Below are positions 9,601 through 18,100 of a DNA stretch of 64,000 nt, one piece after another. The translations under genes and the position numbers were made by a program. Within the stretch, counting starts at the first letter, position 1. Each line of letters opens with the position of its first letter. The notes beneath the pieces were generated by a model. It did not search any database. It was not told where the DNA came from and was given only the letters and a program-made list of their open reading frames with translations. This stretch comes from Pleionea litopenaei (GTDB taxonomy: Bacteria; Pseudomonadota; Gammaproteobacteria; Enterobacterales; Kangiellaceae): the NCBI RefSeq assembly GCF_031198435.1, contig NZ_CP133548.1, positions 1 to 64,000 of the forward strand, in the 5' to 3' direction.

Positions 9601-10263
9601 GGCGGCCTGGTGTATGTGGGTCGACGAGATGAGCAGGTTAAGGTGCGCGGCTTCCGAGTGGAGTTGGGTGAAATTGGCGCGGTGCTGGACAGTTGCGAGG
9701 GCGTGCAATCGTCGTGTGTGTTGGTGCAGGGAGAGGCGCCGGAGCAGCGGTTAGTGGCGTATGTGGTGCCGGAGTTGATGCCGGAGGCAGAGGCGGTCCA
9801 GAGTGTGTTGGATGAGTATCGAACGCGCTTGAGTGAGCGGTTACCGAGTTACATGGTCCCGCAGCAGTATGTGTTGTTGGCGGCGATGCCGTTGACGGCG
9901 AATGGCAAGGTGGATAAGGCGGCGTTGCCAGCGGTGGATGGTCAAACGACGGGTGTGGAATATGTCGCGCCACGCAATGCGACCGAAGAGATGTTGTGTG
10001 AGATTTGGGGTGAGGTGTTGCGTCGAGAGTCGGTTGGGATCCATGACAATTTCTTTAGTATCGGTGGAGACTCAATTTCTTCAATTCGAATAGTAACTTT
10101 ATTAAGGTTACGAGGAGCAAACTTAGATATTACTAACTTGTTCCTAAACCCAACCATTGCTGCAGTCGCCAATTATATTTCTTTTGACTCTGTTGAAGAA
10201 CTTGAGCATCAAAAAGAAACAATGATTCAACAAGGTAAAAAAATTGAAGAAGGCGAACTTTAG
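3607..10263 (+). CDS. Nonribosomal peptide synthetase, dock-C-A-T-C-A-T (two modules)
   Basis: This 2218-residue cytosolic megasynthase adds two residues. Residues 1-55 look like a TubC-type N-terminal docking domain. The first condensation domain (about 75-490) has HHSVLDG at 215-221 and a YPLSALQSGMVFH-type first motif, seen in DCL or dual-type domains. The first adenylation domain is about 512-1030 and its carrier has Ser1087 (GGHS). The second condensation domain has HHIAADG starting at 1279 and is LCL-like. The second adenylation domain is about 1583-2095 and its carrier has Ser2156 (GGDSI). Both adenylation pockets equal that of the upstream gene, so I infer the same amino acid is used at each. 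From the first A10 motif to the last carrier Ser the DNA is a near copy of the upstream gene. The final 60 residues are unrelated and AT-rich. The order of action with neighbours should follow the docking domains. Confidence 0.96.
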   Translation: MMAINELLRSLEEKGIRLGLNDNGNLKIRGDSEKLTDALIAELKMHKSDIISLLKKSQPFGQLTDSERDELQSTFPEELEDAYPLSALQSGMVFHTELADFDGTYHDLNAEHVRCEWHENFFRQALSYCVTRHPLLRTGYRLKGERPLQLVYKDVPLPLVIEDIREQSDAEQAEHIEQWKAAQKAHPFNWLRGPLFQITIFRRQDDSFEYIVSFHHSVLDGWSRVTLTTELYACYERLLSGETLDAPVVDWTYRDFIALEQQTLQDESARAYFKQQLKEVPSVQLPRLYPQWDGPERLSWLRIREFTDLSQDLLGVAQQLGVPIQALLITGHLKVLSMLSGQSSALSCITVNGRPEQEQADQGLGLFLNSLPLCETLPSGSWRALIAHVSNTYRKNMAYRRYPMSQIQQDSGINFSEVSFNYTHFHAYEQAREIVEKRDVEVLSASGYEETNFDLVVDVSRTSGTDNLLLSFSYDSREFSEELMAQLGQYYLRTFQALLTDLDGAHEQTEWQTEEERVAQCRALSGEPSAVLWPTMLSGWSAQVLSRGTSMAAESGEASLSYAELDARSNQLAHYLLEMGVSQGSRVGIALGRGLSQLIGLLGVMKSGASYVALEPEHPRERHEYVLKDAGVELVLVSESVLGRLPLSGVDVLLMDDALSDDWLSDWSRTSVDVTVSGEDEAYVLYTSGSTGRPKGVRISHGGLSHYLSHAQSYLGDSIERSVVSSPLCFDATITTLYAPLLSGGTVELLPEEGDVLSALGERLMGEEACLFKITPAHLTALSHGLDREAHSDAKHCVVVGGEQWHVGSLRHWKGERLAHATFVNEYGPTETVVGCSEYRVTSLSALSSLPDSAGVPIGRGIANTQLYIQGEGGESQPPGSVGELCIAGAGVGLGYVSEPEASGFEAHGYEAGARWYRSGDLVRWSETGGLVYVGRRDEQVKVRGFRVELGEIGAVLDSCEGVQSSCVLVQGEAPEQRLVAYVVPELMPEAEAVQSVLDEYRTRLSERLPSYMVPQQYVLLAAMPLTANGKVDKAALPAAEGEQGENYEAPRGELEELLASLWSSMLDIDVAHIGRQAHFFNLGGHSLLSIRLVAEVRSHCQVALPIKAIFDHPRLSELAAYIAEQAPSAERLPPITAVSRTGEALPLSSSQYRLWLVDHLGGGSAQYNIFSALQLRGELNHEALQQALTGLLSRHEVLRTVYVALDGEQVMQVVGPVVEVPVDVESLADLPEQEQADAVLLAGQEEAIKPFDLSQDLMLRVKLLALDAQTHVVLLTVHHIAADGWSLGVLVKEFVALYDSYVRGEAPTLPALTIQYADYAHWQQAWLKGPTRSALEAYWVEQLSGIPQVHSLPLEQGRPAQQRHHGASYQQTLPATLSQGLNELAQASEATLFMVMETAFAALLSRLSGEDDIVVGTAVAGREPLEVAPLIGFFVNSVVLRSDLSGAPSFDDLLARNKLMIMDAYEHQGLPFELLVEALQPERSLSHDPVFQIVFGLNNTDSHSLSLPNLEVTTVNTPQQTAKVELELNVVEFAGELHVSWTFNTDLFSREQIAEYAQSYERLLRGIVASPSRAVHAHPLQTEEERVAQCHALSGEPSAVLWPTMLSGWSAQVLSRGASMAAESGEASLSYAELDARSNQLAHYLLEMGVSQGSRVGIALGRGLSQLIGLLGVMKSGASYVALEPEHPRERHEYVLKDAGVELVLVSESVLGRLPLSGVDVWLMDDALSDDWLSDWSRTSVDVTVSGEDEAYVLYTSGSTGRPKGVRISHGGLSHYLSHAQSYLGDSIERSVVSSPLCFDATITTLYAPLLSGGTVELLPEEGDVLSALGERLMGDEACLFKITPAHLTALSHGLDREARSDAKHCVVVGGEQWHVGSLRHWKGERLAHATFVNEYGPTETVVGCSEYRVTSLSALSSLPDSAGVPIGRGIANTQLYIQGEGGESQPPGSVGELCIAGAGVGLGYVSEPEASGFEAHGYEAGARWYRSGDLMRWSETGGLVYVGRRDEQVKVRGFRVELGEIGAVLDSCEGVQSSCVLVQGEAPEQRLVAYVVPELMPEAEAVQSVLDEYRTRLSERLPSYMVPQQYVLLAAMPLTANGKVDKAALPAVDGQTTGVEYVAPRNATEEMLCEIWGEVLRRESVGIHDNFFSIGGDSISSIRIVTLLRLRGANLDITNLFLNPTIAAVANYISFDSVEELEHQKETMIQQGKKIEEGEL
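5141..6728 (+). repeat. Third copy of the 1.6-kb adenylation-domain repeat
   Basis: Bases 5141-6728 match 1671-3258 (offset 3470) and 8351-9938. Similarity begins abruptly at aaacggaaga in the C-A linker and ends in the A-T linker. Upstream of 5141 the condensation domain is unrelated to the other two. The adenylation domain was therefore copied as a unit between different condensation domains. Confidence 0.93.
6681..10076 (+). repeat. 3.4-kb near-identical NRPS repeat, copy 2 (T-C-A-T)
   Basis: This is the partner of bases 1-3396 at offset 6680. The last common bases are at 10071-10076. After that the two genes encode unrelated carrier C-terminal halves (ILSIRIVSELKK against SSIRIVTLLRLR). 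Confidence 0.95.
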
Positions 10264-10280
10264 AAAGTAGGGCTATAGAC

Positions 10281-10313
10281 TCGCTGTTAAATGAAAGTTT
10301 TATTTAGCAGCGA
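10281..10313 (+). promoter_or_regulatory. Intercistronic stem-loop ahead of the methyltransferase
   Basis: Arms tcgctgttaaat (10281-10292) and atttagcagcga (10302-10313) pair over 12 bp with one G·U, around a 9-nt loop. No T-run follows, so it is unlikely to be a simple terminator. It lies between the NRPS stop (10263) and the next Shine-Dalgarno (ctaagga, 10321-10327). It could be an mRNA-processing or stability element; that role is inference. Confidence 0.5.
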
Positions 10314-10334
10314 TAATCTTCTAAGGAAAATAAA

Positions 10335-11651
10335 ATGAAAAAAGAAAATATAGAACTTTCAAACTATCATGAATTTAATTTACATTCGGCCCATTCGCAG
10401 GATGCTGTCGATAAAATTAATAAATCGTTTTATGGTCGATTTAACTTTCCATGGTATCCCTCAATTGCAGAAAAGTTTAATGATCAGTCGTTTTCGATCA
10501 ATATGCTTAACCAAGATATCGGGTCATGGGATCATTCTCGAATTCAAAAGAGCGCTAAAATATGGGTGGCTGGTTGTGGTACCAATCAAGCTGTATTAAC
10601 CGCATTGAAATACCCTGAGTCGGAGATCACTGGGACGGATATTTCAGTTGAATCACTTGCCGCCGCTCGAGCCCTGGCTGAAAAACTAAATGTAACGAAT
10701 TTGAAATTAGAAGAAAAAAGCATTAATGACGTCACTTACAAAGATGAGTTTGACTACATAATTTGTACTGGCGTAATACATCATAATGCCAATCCTCAAA
10801 TTCCCTTAGAAAAACTAAGCAATGCATTAAAGAAAAATGGAATAATGGAGTTGTTTGTATACAATTACTATCGAAGAATTTTGAATACAGCATTTCAAAA
10901 AGCGATAAGATTGATTTGTACGGATGACGGTACCCCCAATATTGACTTAGAATTGCCGTTAACCAATTTGATGATCAATAATTCTGCGCACAGCTGCAGT
11001 GGATTGATGCAATCACAGCTATTTCATTTGAAAGGCGCGCATGAATGTGATATCGCCGACAAGTTATTGCAGCCTGTCGAGCATAGTTATACTGTCGAAA
11101 CATTTGATCGCTTGGTTCAAGAGTGTCAATTGCAAATTGTGAGTAATTGCATTTGCTCATGGGATAAGGTCGAAGATGCTCTTTCATTTGAAATGAAATT
11201 TCATGACAAAGAACTAGCTGAGAAATATGAGTCACTTCCAGATATTACTCGATGGAAAATAGGGAACTTATTATTATTAGAGGAATCGCCTAACACATGG
11301 TTTTATTTACAGAAGAAAGAGTCTGACTTTGCTGTTAAAGACACTCATCAAATAAATGCTGAATTTCTCGATACTGTGTTTGAAAAAACAAAGGCAAAGA
11401 CGGATCTCTTTGTTCGCAATCACGATGATTCATATTTACTTGCGACAAAAGGTAAGTCCTATCCGCAGCCGGAAATTCCTACTAATAATATTGCGTCCCT
11501 AGTCTTCAATAGGGTTGATGGTAAGAAAACTGTAAGAGAAATATTATCAAGCTTAGGGACGAATTTAGGTTTTTATGAATTAAATGATTTGCGCATGCGT
11601 TTAACAACGACCGCCTTCCCATATTTAGTATCAATAAAAAATAAAATATAA
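10335..11651 (+). CDS. SAM-dependent methyltransferase with PqqD-like C-terminal domain
   Basis: This 438-residue class I methyltransferase has motif I VAGCGT at 78-83, the acidic ribose-binding Asp in TGTD (99-102) and ICTGVIHH at 143-150. It probably methylates the peptide or a precursor. Residues about 375-438 (SLVFNRVDGKKTVREI and following) look like the PqqD/winged-helix fold that binds peptides in RiPP and some NRPS pathways. That part is by pattern only. The AAGGA Shine-Dalgarno at 10323 and ATG at 10335 are well spaced. The gene sits between two NRPS genes in the same direction and is clearly AT-richer than the NRPS repeats. The methyl acceptor (O, N or C) cannot be told from the sequence. 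Confidence 0.85.
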   Translation: MKKENIELSNYHEFNLHSAHSQDAVDKINKSFYGRFNFPWYPSIAEKFNDQSFSINMLNQDIGSWDHSRIQKSAKIWVAGCGTNQAVLTALKYPESEITGTDISVESLAAARALAEKLNVTNLKLEEKSINDVTYKDEFDYIICTGVIHHNANPQIPLEKLSNALKKNGIMELFVYNYYRRILNTAFQKAIRLICTDDGTPNIDLELPLTNLMINNSAHSCSGLMQSQLFHLKGAHECDIADKLLQPVEHSYTVETFDRLVQECQLQIVSNCICSWDKVEDALSFEMKFHDKELAEKYESLPDITRWKIGNLLLLEESPNTWFYLQKKESDFAVKDTHQINAEFLDTVFEKTKAKTDLFVRNHDDSYLLATKGKSYPQPEIPTNNIASLVFNRVDGKKTVREILSSLGTNLGFYELNDLRMRLTTTAFPYLVSIKNKI

Positions 11652-11669
11652 GCGATTAGTGGAATAATT

Positions 11670-14600
11670 ATGACAATTGCAGCGCGATTGATTGCGGAAG
11701 CAAAAGCTCAAGGTGTTACTTTATATATTAAAGGTGACAAATTAGCCTACTTGGCCGAAGAGGGTGGTTTTTCTAACGAACTGAAATCTAGAGTAGTAGA
11801 GAATAAAGAGTTGATCAGGCAGTTTTTTCTTGATGAGAAAAACTCAACACATTTAAATGCTCCTTTCAGCCAGTTGACAGCGCTTGAGCGAGAATCGCTC
11901 GAGAATAATGAACAGTACGAAGATATCTATCCTCTCGCTGCTTTGCAGGCAGGCATGGTATTTCACACCGAGCTAGAAGGTTTTAGTGGTATATATCATG
12001 ATATTGCGGTACAGCACATTCGTTGTGAATGGAACGAAGGGTTATTTCGAGAAGCGTTGGACTATTGCATCGCGCGCCATCCTATTTTAAGAACGCATTA
12101 TTATTTAAAAGGTGAGCGTCCTCTACAACTGGTGTTGCGTCATGGGCCCTTGCCATTGGAAGTCGAAGACATTCGTTTACTCGATCGTGAAGAACAAGCG
12201 CAACAATTAAAACATTGGGTAGAGCAAAGAAAAACGCATGTTTTTGATTGGCAATCAGGACCGCTGTACCAAATCAATATTTTCTTACGCAGTGAAGAAA
12301 GTTTTCAGTTCATCATCAGTTTTCATCATTCGGTGTTAGATGGTTGGAGCCGCGCGTCATTTAGCACTGAGTTGTACAATTGTTATGAGCGATTACTGGC
12401 GGGAGCGACCTTACCTGCGGTATCAACTGACTGGACCTATCGTGATTTTATTGCGTCTGAGCAAAAGGCCATTGCACAAGTCGAGTCGATAGAACACTTT
12501 AGAAATATGTTACACGATGCACCTGTCTATCAGTTGCCTCGTTTACCTGACGATACCTCGAGCACGTCCGGACACCGCTCGATGGGATTACCAAAATTCC
12601 GACAGCACTCAGAGCAACTGTTAGCACTGTCGAAAAGCATGGGCGTGCCCATTCAATCGATATTGTTAGCGGCTCATCTTAAAGTACTGTCGACGGTGAG
12701 TGGTCATCGTAAAGCGATGACGTGCATGTTAGGTAATGGTCGACCAGAGCGAGAAGGTGCAGAGCAAGGGTTAGGATTATTTTTTAACTCTCTGCCATTA
12801 GCGCTTGAGCTGGATGATTGTACTTGGCGTCAACTTATTGAGCGAGTGTCGAGTGCTAACGCACAAAACCTATCGCATCGTTTGTATCCTCTTTCTGAAG
12901 TTCAAAAACATCTTGGGCGAGATTTTTCTGAGGTGATGTTCTACTTCACCCACTTCCATGTTTTCGAACAAATGAATACGCCGAAAAAATCATCGGCAAG
13001 TGAGGCCGCGAATGAGACGGGCCGTTCAACGTTTGAAGTCTTGAATGCATTTTCTTATGAACAGACTAATTTCGATTTATTGGTCAGTGTGGCGCAAAGT
13101 TTAGGCGTCGATGAAATGGATTTGAACTTTGTCTACAACACGCAAGTTTACAGTGAGCAACAAATTAAACAGCTGAGTCATTATTATCTGATGGCTTTTG
13201 ATTTGATGCTAATGCAGTTAGACACGTCTCACCAGGCGACGTCTTTATTATCCGCTAGCGAGCAGCGAGAGTTATTAGCGCCGGTAACCCCTTCGTCATC
13301 AACGTTCTCGCCTCCGGCAACGTTTTTACAATCTTGGTCAGAGCAAGTCAATGCCCGCAATACGCAGGTAGCGGTTCGCAGTGGTGATGAGTCTTGGTGT
13401 TACGGTGAGCTAGAAGAGCAAGCGAATCGAGTGGCGAACTGGCTCAGTGCACAGGGTGTGCAAAAAGGCGATGTGATAGGGGTGTGTTTGGAGCGCAGCT
13501 TACCTTTAATGAGCCATTTGTTGGGTTGCCTAAAAGTAGGTGCGGCGTATTTGCCGCTGGATCCCAGTTACCCCGAACAACGCTTGCAGTACATGTTAAG
13601 CGATAGCCAAGCGCAATGGGTGTTGGTTGATGTCGAGCATCCGGCATTTAAGCGTGAGGGCGTCAAGGTGTTCAATATTGCGTCGACGGATTATCAAGCG
13701 GCGTTATTTGCAAGTGCATCTGAGTATCGTTCCGAGGTAAGGGCAGGCGATTTGGCTTACCTGATTTACACATCCGGCTCAACGGGCCAGCCGAAAGGTG
13801 TGATGGTGAGTCATGGCAACGTAGCGAACTTTTTAATGAGCATGCAAGAGCAGCCCGGTTGCCAAGTCGGAGATCGTTTATTGGCGGTGACACCGATCAG
13901 CTTCGACATTCATGTATTGGAATTATTTTTACCGTTGATAAGTGGTGCGGAAGTGGTGCTGTGTCGTCGAGAAGACAGTGTCGATGGAGCGCGTTTGTCG
14001 GCACAGTTAGCGGAGCATGAAATCACGATGATGCAAGCGACCCCGATGACTTGGCGGTTGTTGCTCGACAGCGGAGAGTGGCCCTCAGGGGTTATTTTGA
14101 AGGCGCTGTGTGGTGGAGAACGTTTAGCGGAGGATTTAGCGAGTCGTTTGTTAGAGCGAGTGGATTCGCTATGGAATATGTACGGACCGACGGAAACGAC
14201 GGTGTGGTCGACCTGCGCGCGGCTGACGAATGAAGGTGTGAGCATCGGTTATCCGATAGCGAATACGCAATGTTATGTGTTGAGTGAGTCGAGAGAGCTG
14301 TTACCGCGAGGCGTCAGTGGAGAGTTGTATATAGGCGGAGCGGGTGTAACGCAGGGATATTGGCAGCGAGAAGCGTTAACGGCGGAGCGTTATTGTGACA
14401 ATCCGTTTGTAGAAGGTGGACAAGAACGGATGTATCGAACGGGCGATCGAGTGCGATATTTGGCGGATGGACGTTTGCACTATGAAGGTCGAGTGGATGA
14501 GCAGGTCAAGCTGCGAGGGCAGCGAATAGAGCCTGGAGAAATAGAAAGCGTTTTAGTCGAGCATGAAGGACTACGGTCAGCGGTGGTAACGATTCAATCG

Positions 14601-15143
14601 GGAGCGGGAGAGGATGATGGTCGCTTGGTGGCTTATGTGGTCTTGGCTGACAAAGAGGGATTGTTAGACGAGGGAGAGTTAGCGGAGCGATTGCGTGACT
14701 ATTTAGAGCCCCGTTTACCACTGCATCTGATCCCGAGTGCTTATGCGGTCTTAGAGGCTTTGCCCTTAACGCCGAATGGCAAGGTAGATAAACGAGCGTT
14801 GCCGGCCATCACAAATGAACAAGGCACTCGTCCATTTACTGAGCCAAGTAATGAAACAGAACAAACCTTGGTCACCCTGCTGGCAAAAATCCTGGCACGA
14901 CCCGACCATGACATCAGTACCAGCGCGAGCTTTTTTGAGTTGGGCGGACACTCTTTAATGGCAATGCGTTTTGCGAATGAAATTAGCCAAAACTTTAATA
15001 TTCATTTTCAATTAACCACTATTTTTCATTATCCGACAATAAAACAGATGGCTTTGGAGATTAATAACCTGAGCAACAGCAATAGTTTGATATTTAAAAC
15101 TGAATCAGAATTGTCAAGCGATGAAATGGAGATATCGATATGA
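11670..15143 (+). CDS. Nonribosomal peptide synthetase, dock-C-A-T (one module)
   Basis: Residues 1-58 look like a TubC-type docking domain. The condensation domain (about 75-510) has HHSVLDG at 219-225 and a YPLAALQAGMVFH first motif, so it is a sister of the first condensation domain of the two-module gene. The adenylation domain (about 545-1045) has YTSGSTGQPKG, NMYGPTETTVW and YRTGD. By hand alignment its pocket reads D-I-L-M-L-G-M-V-W-K, nearest to known glycine pockets such as DILQLGLIWK; this is tentative. The carrier has Ser1095 in GGHS. The stop overlaps the next gene's start by four bases. The A domain is unrelated at DNA level to the three repeated A domains. A C-terminal tail of about 35 residues may be the partner dock. 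Confidence 0.95.
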   Translation: MTIAARLIAEAKAQGVTLYIKGDKLAYLAEEGGFSNELKSRVVENKELIRQFFLDEKNSTHLNAPFSQLTALERESLENNEQYEDIYPLAALQAGMVFHTELEGFSGIYHDIAVQHIRCEWNEGLFREALDYCIARHPILRTHYYLKGERPLQLVLRHGPLPLEVEDIRLLDREEQAQQLKHWVEQRKTHVFDWQSGPLYQINIFLRSEESFQFIISFHHSVLDGWSRASFSTELYNCYERLLAGATLPAVSTDWTYRDFIASEQKAIAQVESIEHFRNMLHDAPVYQLPRLPDDTSSTSGHRSMGLPKFRQHSEQLLALSKSMGVPIQSILLAAHLKVLSTVSGHRKAMTCMLGNGRPEREGAEQGLGLFFNSLPLALELDDCTWRQLIERVSSANAQNLSHRLYPLSEVQKHLGRDFSEVMFYFTHFHVFEQMNTPKKSSASEAANETGRSTFEVLNAFSYEQTNFDLLVSVAQSLGVDEMDLNFVYNTQVYSEQQIKQLSHYYLMAFDLMLMQLDTSHQATSLLSASEQRELLAPVTPSSSTFSPPATFLQSWSEQVNARNTQVAVRSGDESWCYGELEEQANRVANWLSAQGVQKGDVIGVCLERSLPLMSHLLGCLKVGAAYLPLDPSYPEQRLQYMLSDSQAQWVLVDVEHPAFKREGVKVFNIASTDYQAALFASASEYRSEVRAGDLAYLIYTSGSTGQPKGVMVSHGNVANFLMSMQEQPGCQVGDRLLAVTPISFDIHVLELFLPLISGAEVVLCRREDSVDGARLSAQLAEHEITMMQATPMTWRLLLDSGEWPSGVILKALCGGERLAEDLASRLLERVDSLWNMYGPTETTVWSTCARLTNEGVSIGYPIANTQCYVLSESRELLPRGVSGELYIGGAGVTQGYWQREALTAERYCDNPFVEGGQERMYRTGDRVRYLADGRLHYEGRVDEQVKLRGQRIEPGEIESVLVEHEGLRSAVVTIQSGAGEDDGRLVAYVVLADKEGLLDEGELAERLRDYLEPRLPLHLIPSAYAVLEALPLTPNGKVDKRALPAITNEQGTRPFTEPSNETEQTLVTLLAKILARPDHDISTSASFFELGGHSLMAMRFANEISQNFNIHFQLTTIFHYPTIKQMALEINNLSNSNSLIFKTESELSSDEMEISI

Positions 15144-18100
15144 CAATATTTAGTGAATTGTTTGAAGAGCTTAAATCTAAAGGCATTTCTCTTAACCTTG
15201 ATGAGAACAATAACTTAAAAGTTCGCGGAAAAGTTACAAACTTAACTCAAGATGTGACTGAAAAATTAAAGGCTCATAAATTAGAGTTGGTCGAGTGGAT
15301 TAAGGACCAAAGGCAAAAGGCAGAAGTTTCCGAATTGTTCAAGTCTAATATCCCAATAGCTTCTCGTGATCAAGTGAATTATATCTGTTCATTTTCACAG
15401 CAAAGGATGTGGCTGCTCGATAAACTAAATGAGGGAAGTTCCGAATACAATATGCCTGCTACGTTTAAATTGGTGGGTGATATTAATTCAAATATACTAG
15501 AGCGAGCATTTGCCCAATTAATTTCATGCCATGAAATTCTAAGAACTACGTATAGTAAACCTGATTTTGAAGTAAGACAGTGTGTAAAGGCAGAATTTAC
15601 TTTACCCTATACCTTTCTTGACCTAAGCAATCAGTCTAAAGATAAGATAAATAAGAGACTTAACTCTCTAGTTGAAAAGCATGCAAGTCATGTTTTTGAT
15701 TTAGAGAATGAGATGCCGGTTAATCTCACATTAATTAAAATCGGGCTAAATGAGTACGCTTTTTTATTTAATATACATCATATTGCGGCGGATGGACTCT
15801 CTAGAGATTTATTGATTGATCAACTTATCGAAACCTACTACTTGTTAGAGAAGAATGAAAACTATCAAGTCCCTAATCAGAGAATTCAATACCTTGATTA
15901 TGCATCTTGGCAGAGAAGTTGGCTGACCCAAGAAAAACTAGATCGACAAATTAGCTATTGGCGAGAGCGACTCAAAGGCGTTCCTGAAGTGCATAGTCTG
16001 CCATTGGATAAAAAACGCCCTGCTAAGCAAGATCTGACTGGAGCTTCTTTGAACGTTACTGTTCCTAATAAACTCGCTGCAAAAATATTAGATTTCTGTA
16101 AAAAGAATGATTTTACACTGTTCCATTTTATGCAAACAGCATTTTCTATTGGATTACATTTTTTCGGTAGACAAGAAGATATAGTACTTGGTGCGCCATT
16201 AGCCGGAAGAGAACATCCAGATCTTGGGGAAATGATAGGTTTTTTCATGAATACATTGGTGCTTCGATGTAATATTAGAAAAGACTCTACACTCATTGAC
16301 CTAATTCGTGAGAACAAAAGGAATTTACTAGAGGCCTATCAAAATCAAGACGTTTCGTTTGAGATGATTGTTGATGCTCTATCTGTCAATAGAAGCAGTC
16401 AATATAATCCATTGACTCAAATATTTTTAAACGTATCAGAAATCAACCAAACGATTAGTCGATCTGAAGGCTCAAGATCGGATATTCAAGTGTTACCCTT
16501 GTATAATGAAAGCGCCGCGGAGTGGTCAAAAGCAGATATGACGTTGTACTGCAACCTCATTAATGACCGAATGACTTTTGACTGGTCATTTCGTAAGTCT
16601 CTATTTAACGAATCTTCAATTCAATCGCTTTCCAATCTAGTAGTTATGATTGCCGAACAACTTTGTGATAATAGCGACGCTAAGATCTCAAATCTTAAGT
16701 TGTTGTCTGACACTAATAAGAATGCCATTAAGGAATTATACGGTACAAAAAAATTGACAAAGAGTTTTATTTCTATTGCTCAATTAATCGATGAGGTTGC
16801 TTTGTCGCAACCTGATAAAGTTGCAATTAGACATAAGCAAAAGAAAATCGCTTTTGGTGACTTAAAAAAGCGAACAGATCAATTCGCTAAGAACCTTCGT
16901 GAATATCATCAGATAGAAAATAATGATGTTGTTGCTATTTGCATGGAACGTGGGATAGATTTAGTTATTGCGTTAATCGGTATTTTGAAAGCTGGGGCAG
17001 CTTATTGTCCAATCGATCCAGATTTTCCTAATGACAGGATTCAATATATATTATCTAATTCTAAAGCGAAACTGCTCTTAACCTCACTAAAATATAGTTA
17101 CTTGAAAGATAGTATGCCCAGTTATCGGCTATTTGATGATTTATTGAAATTGAAATCATCATCTAAATTACCTCGTATATCAGAAGATAATCTATCTCAT
17201 ATTATCTACACTTCAGGCTCAACAGGTAATCCAAAAGGAGTTAAGGGTACTCATAAGTCAATGTATAACAGAGTTGACTGGATGACAAAGGAGTTTCCAT
17301 TTTCGTCAAACGAGAGATGTTGCTTCATTACGTCTTACAATTTTATTCGGTCTGTATGGGAAGTTTTCTTGCCATTAACTGCAGGTGTCGAAATGTTAAT
17401 AGTCGACACCGAGGCTGTAAAACAAGCGGATACGTTTGTTGACTTGATTGCAGAGTATTCGATCTCTCGAATAGTCACAGCGCCATCGTTAGCAAGAAAA
17501 ATGTTGTTGCTTAATCGTGATAAATTAAGGTCACTTAAGTATTGGTTTATCAGTGGAGAACCTCTTAGTAACAGCTTAACTAATGACATCGCTGATTCAT
17601 TAGAACATATTTCTTTAGTCAATTTGTATGGTGCTACTGAGACAATGTCAGATGTAACTTACAATTTAGTTCCAAGTCAGTGTGAAAAGCAAACGGTTCC
17701 AATAGGAAAGTCTATACAAAACAATCTTGTATTAATCCTTGATGAAAACTTTGATTTTCTACCTGTGGGTGTTGCGGGTGAAATATTTGTAAGTGGGGAT
17801 AATGTAGCTCAAGGCTACATTGGTATGCCAGAGTTGACCTCTGAAAGGTTTTTGTACGCACCAAAAGAAAGTGACGCATACAGTTTAAGTCATCAACTAT
17901 TTTATAAAACCGGAGATGTCGGTCGTCTTTTAGAGTCAGGTGATATTGAATTTATCGGTCGCGTCGACCATCAAGTGAAGATTCGAGGCTTTCGTATAGA
18001 GCTTGGTGAAGTTGAGTATAATTTAAAACGTATCAAACATATCGATCAGGCTGTTGCGCATGTCAGTGGTGAAGGAGACGGTAAGAAGATTGTTGCGAGT

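Noticed and set aside
1-10076. The large repeats as an insertion sequence or composite transposon
   Set aside because: No transposase, terminal inverted repeats or target duplication are seen, and the breaks follow NRPS domain limits.
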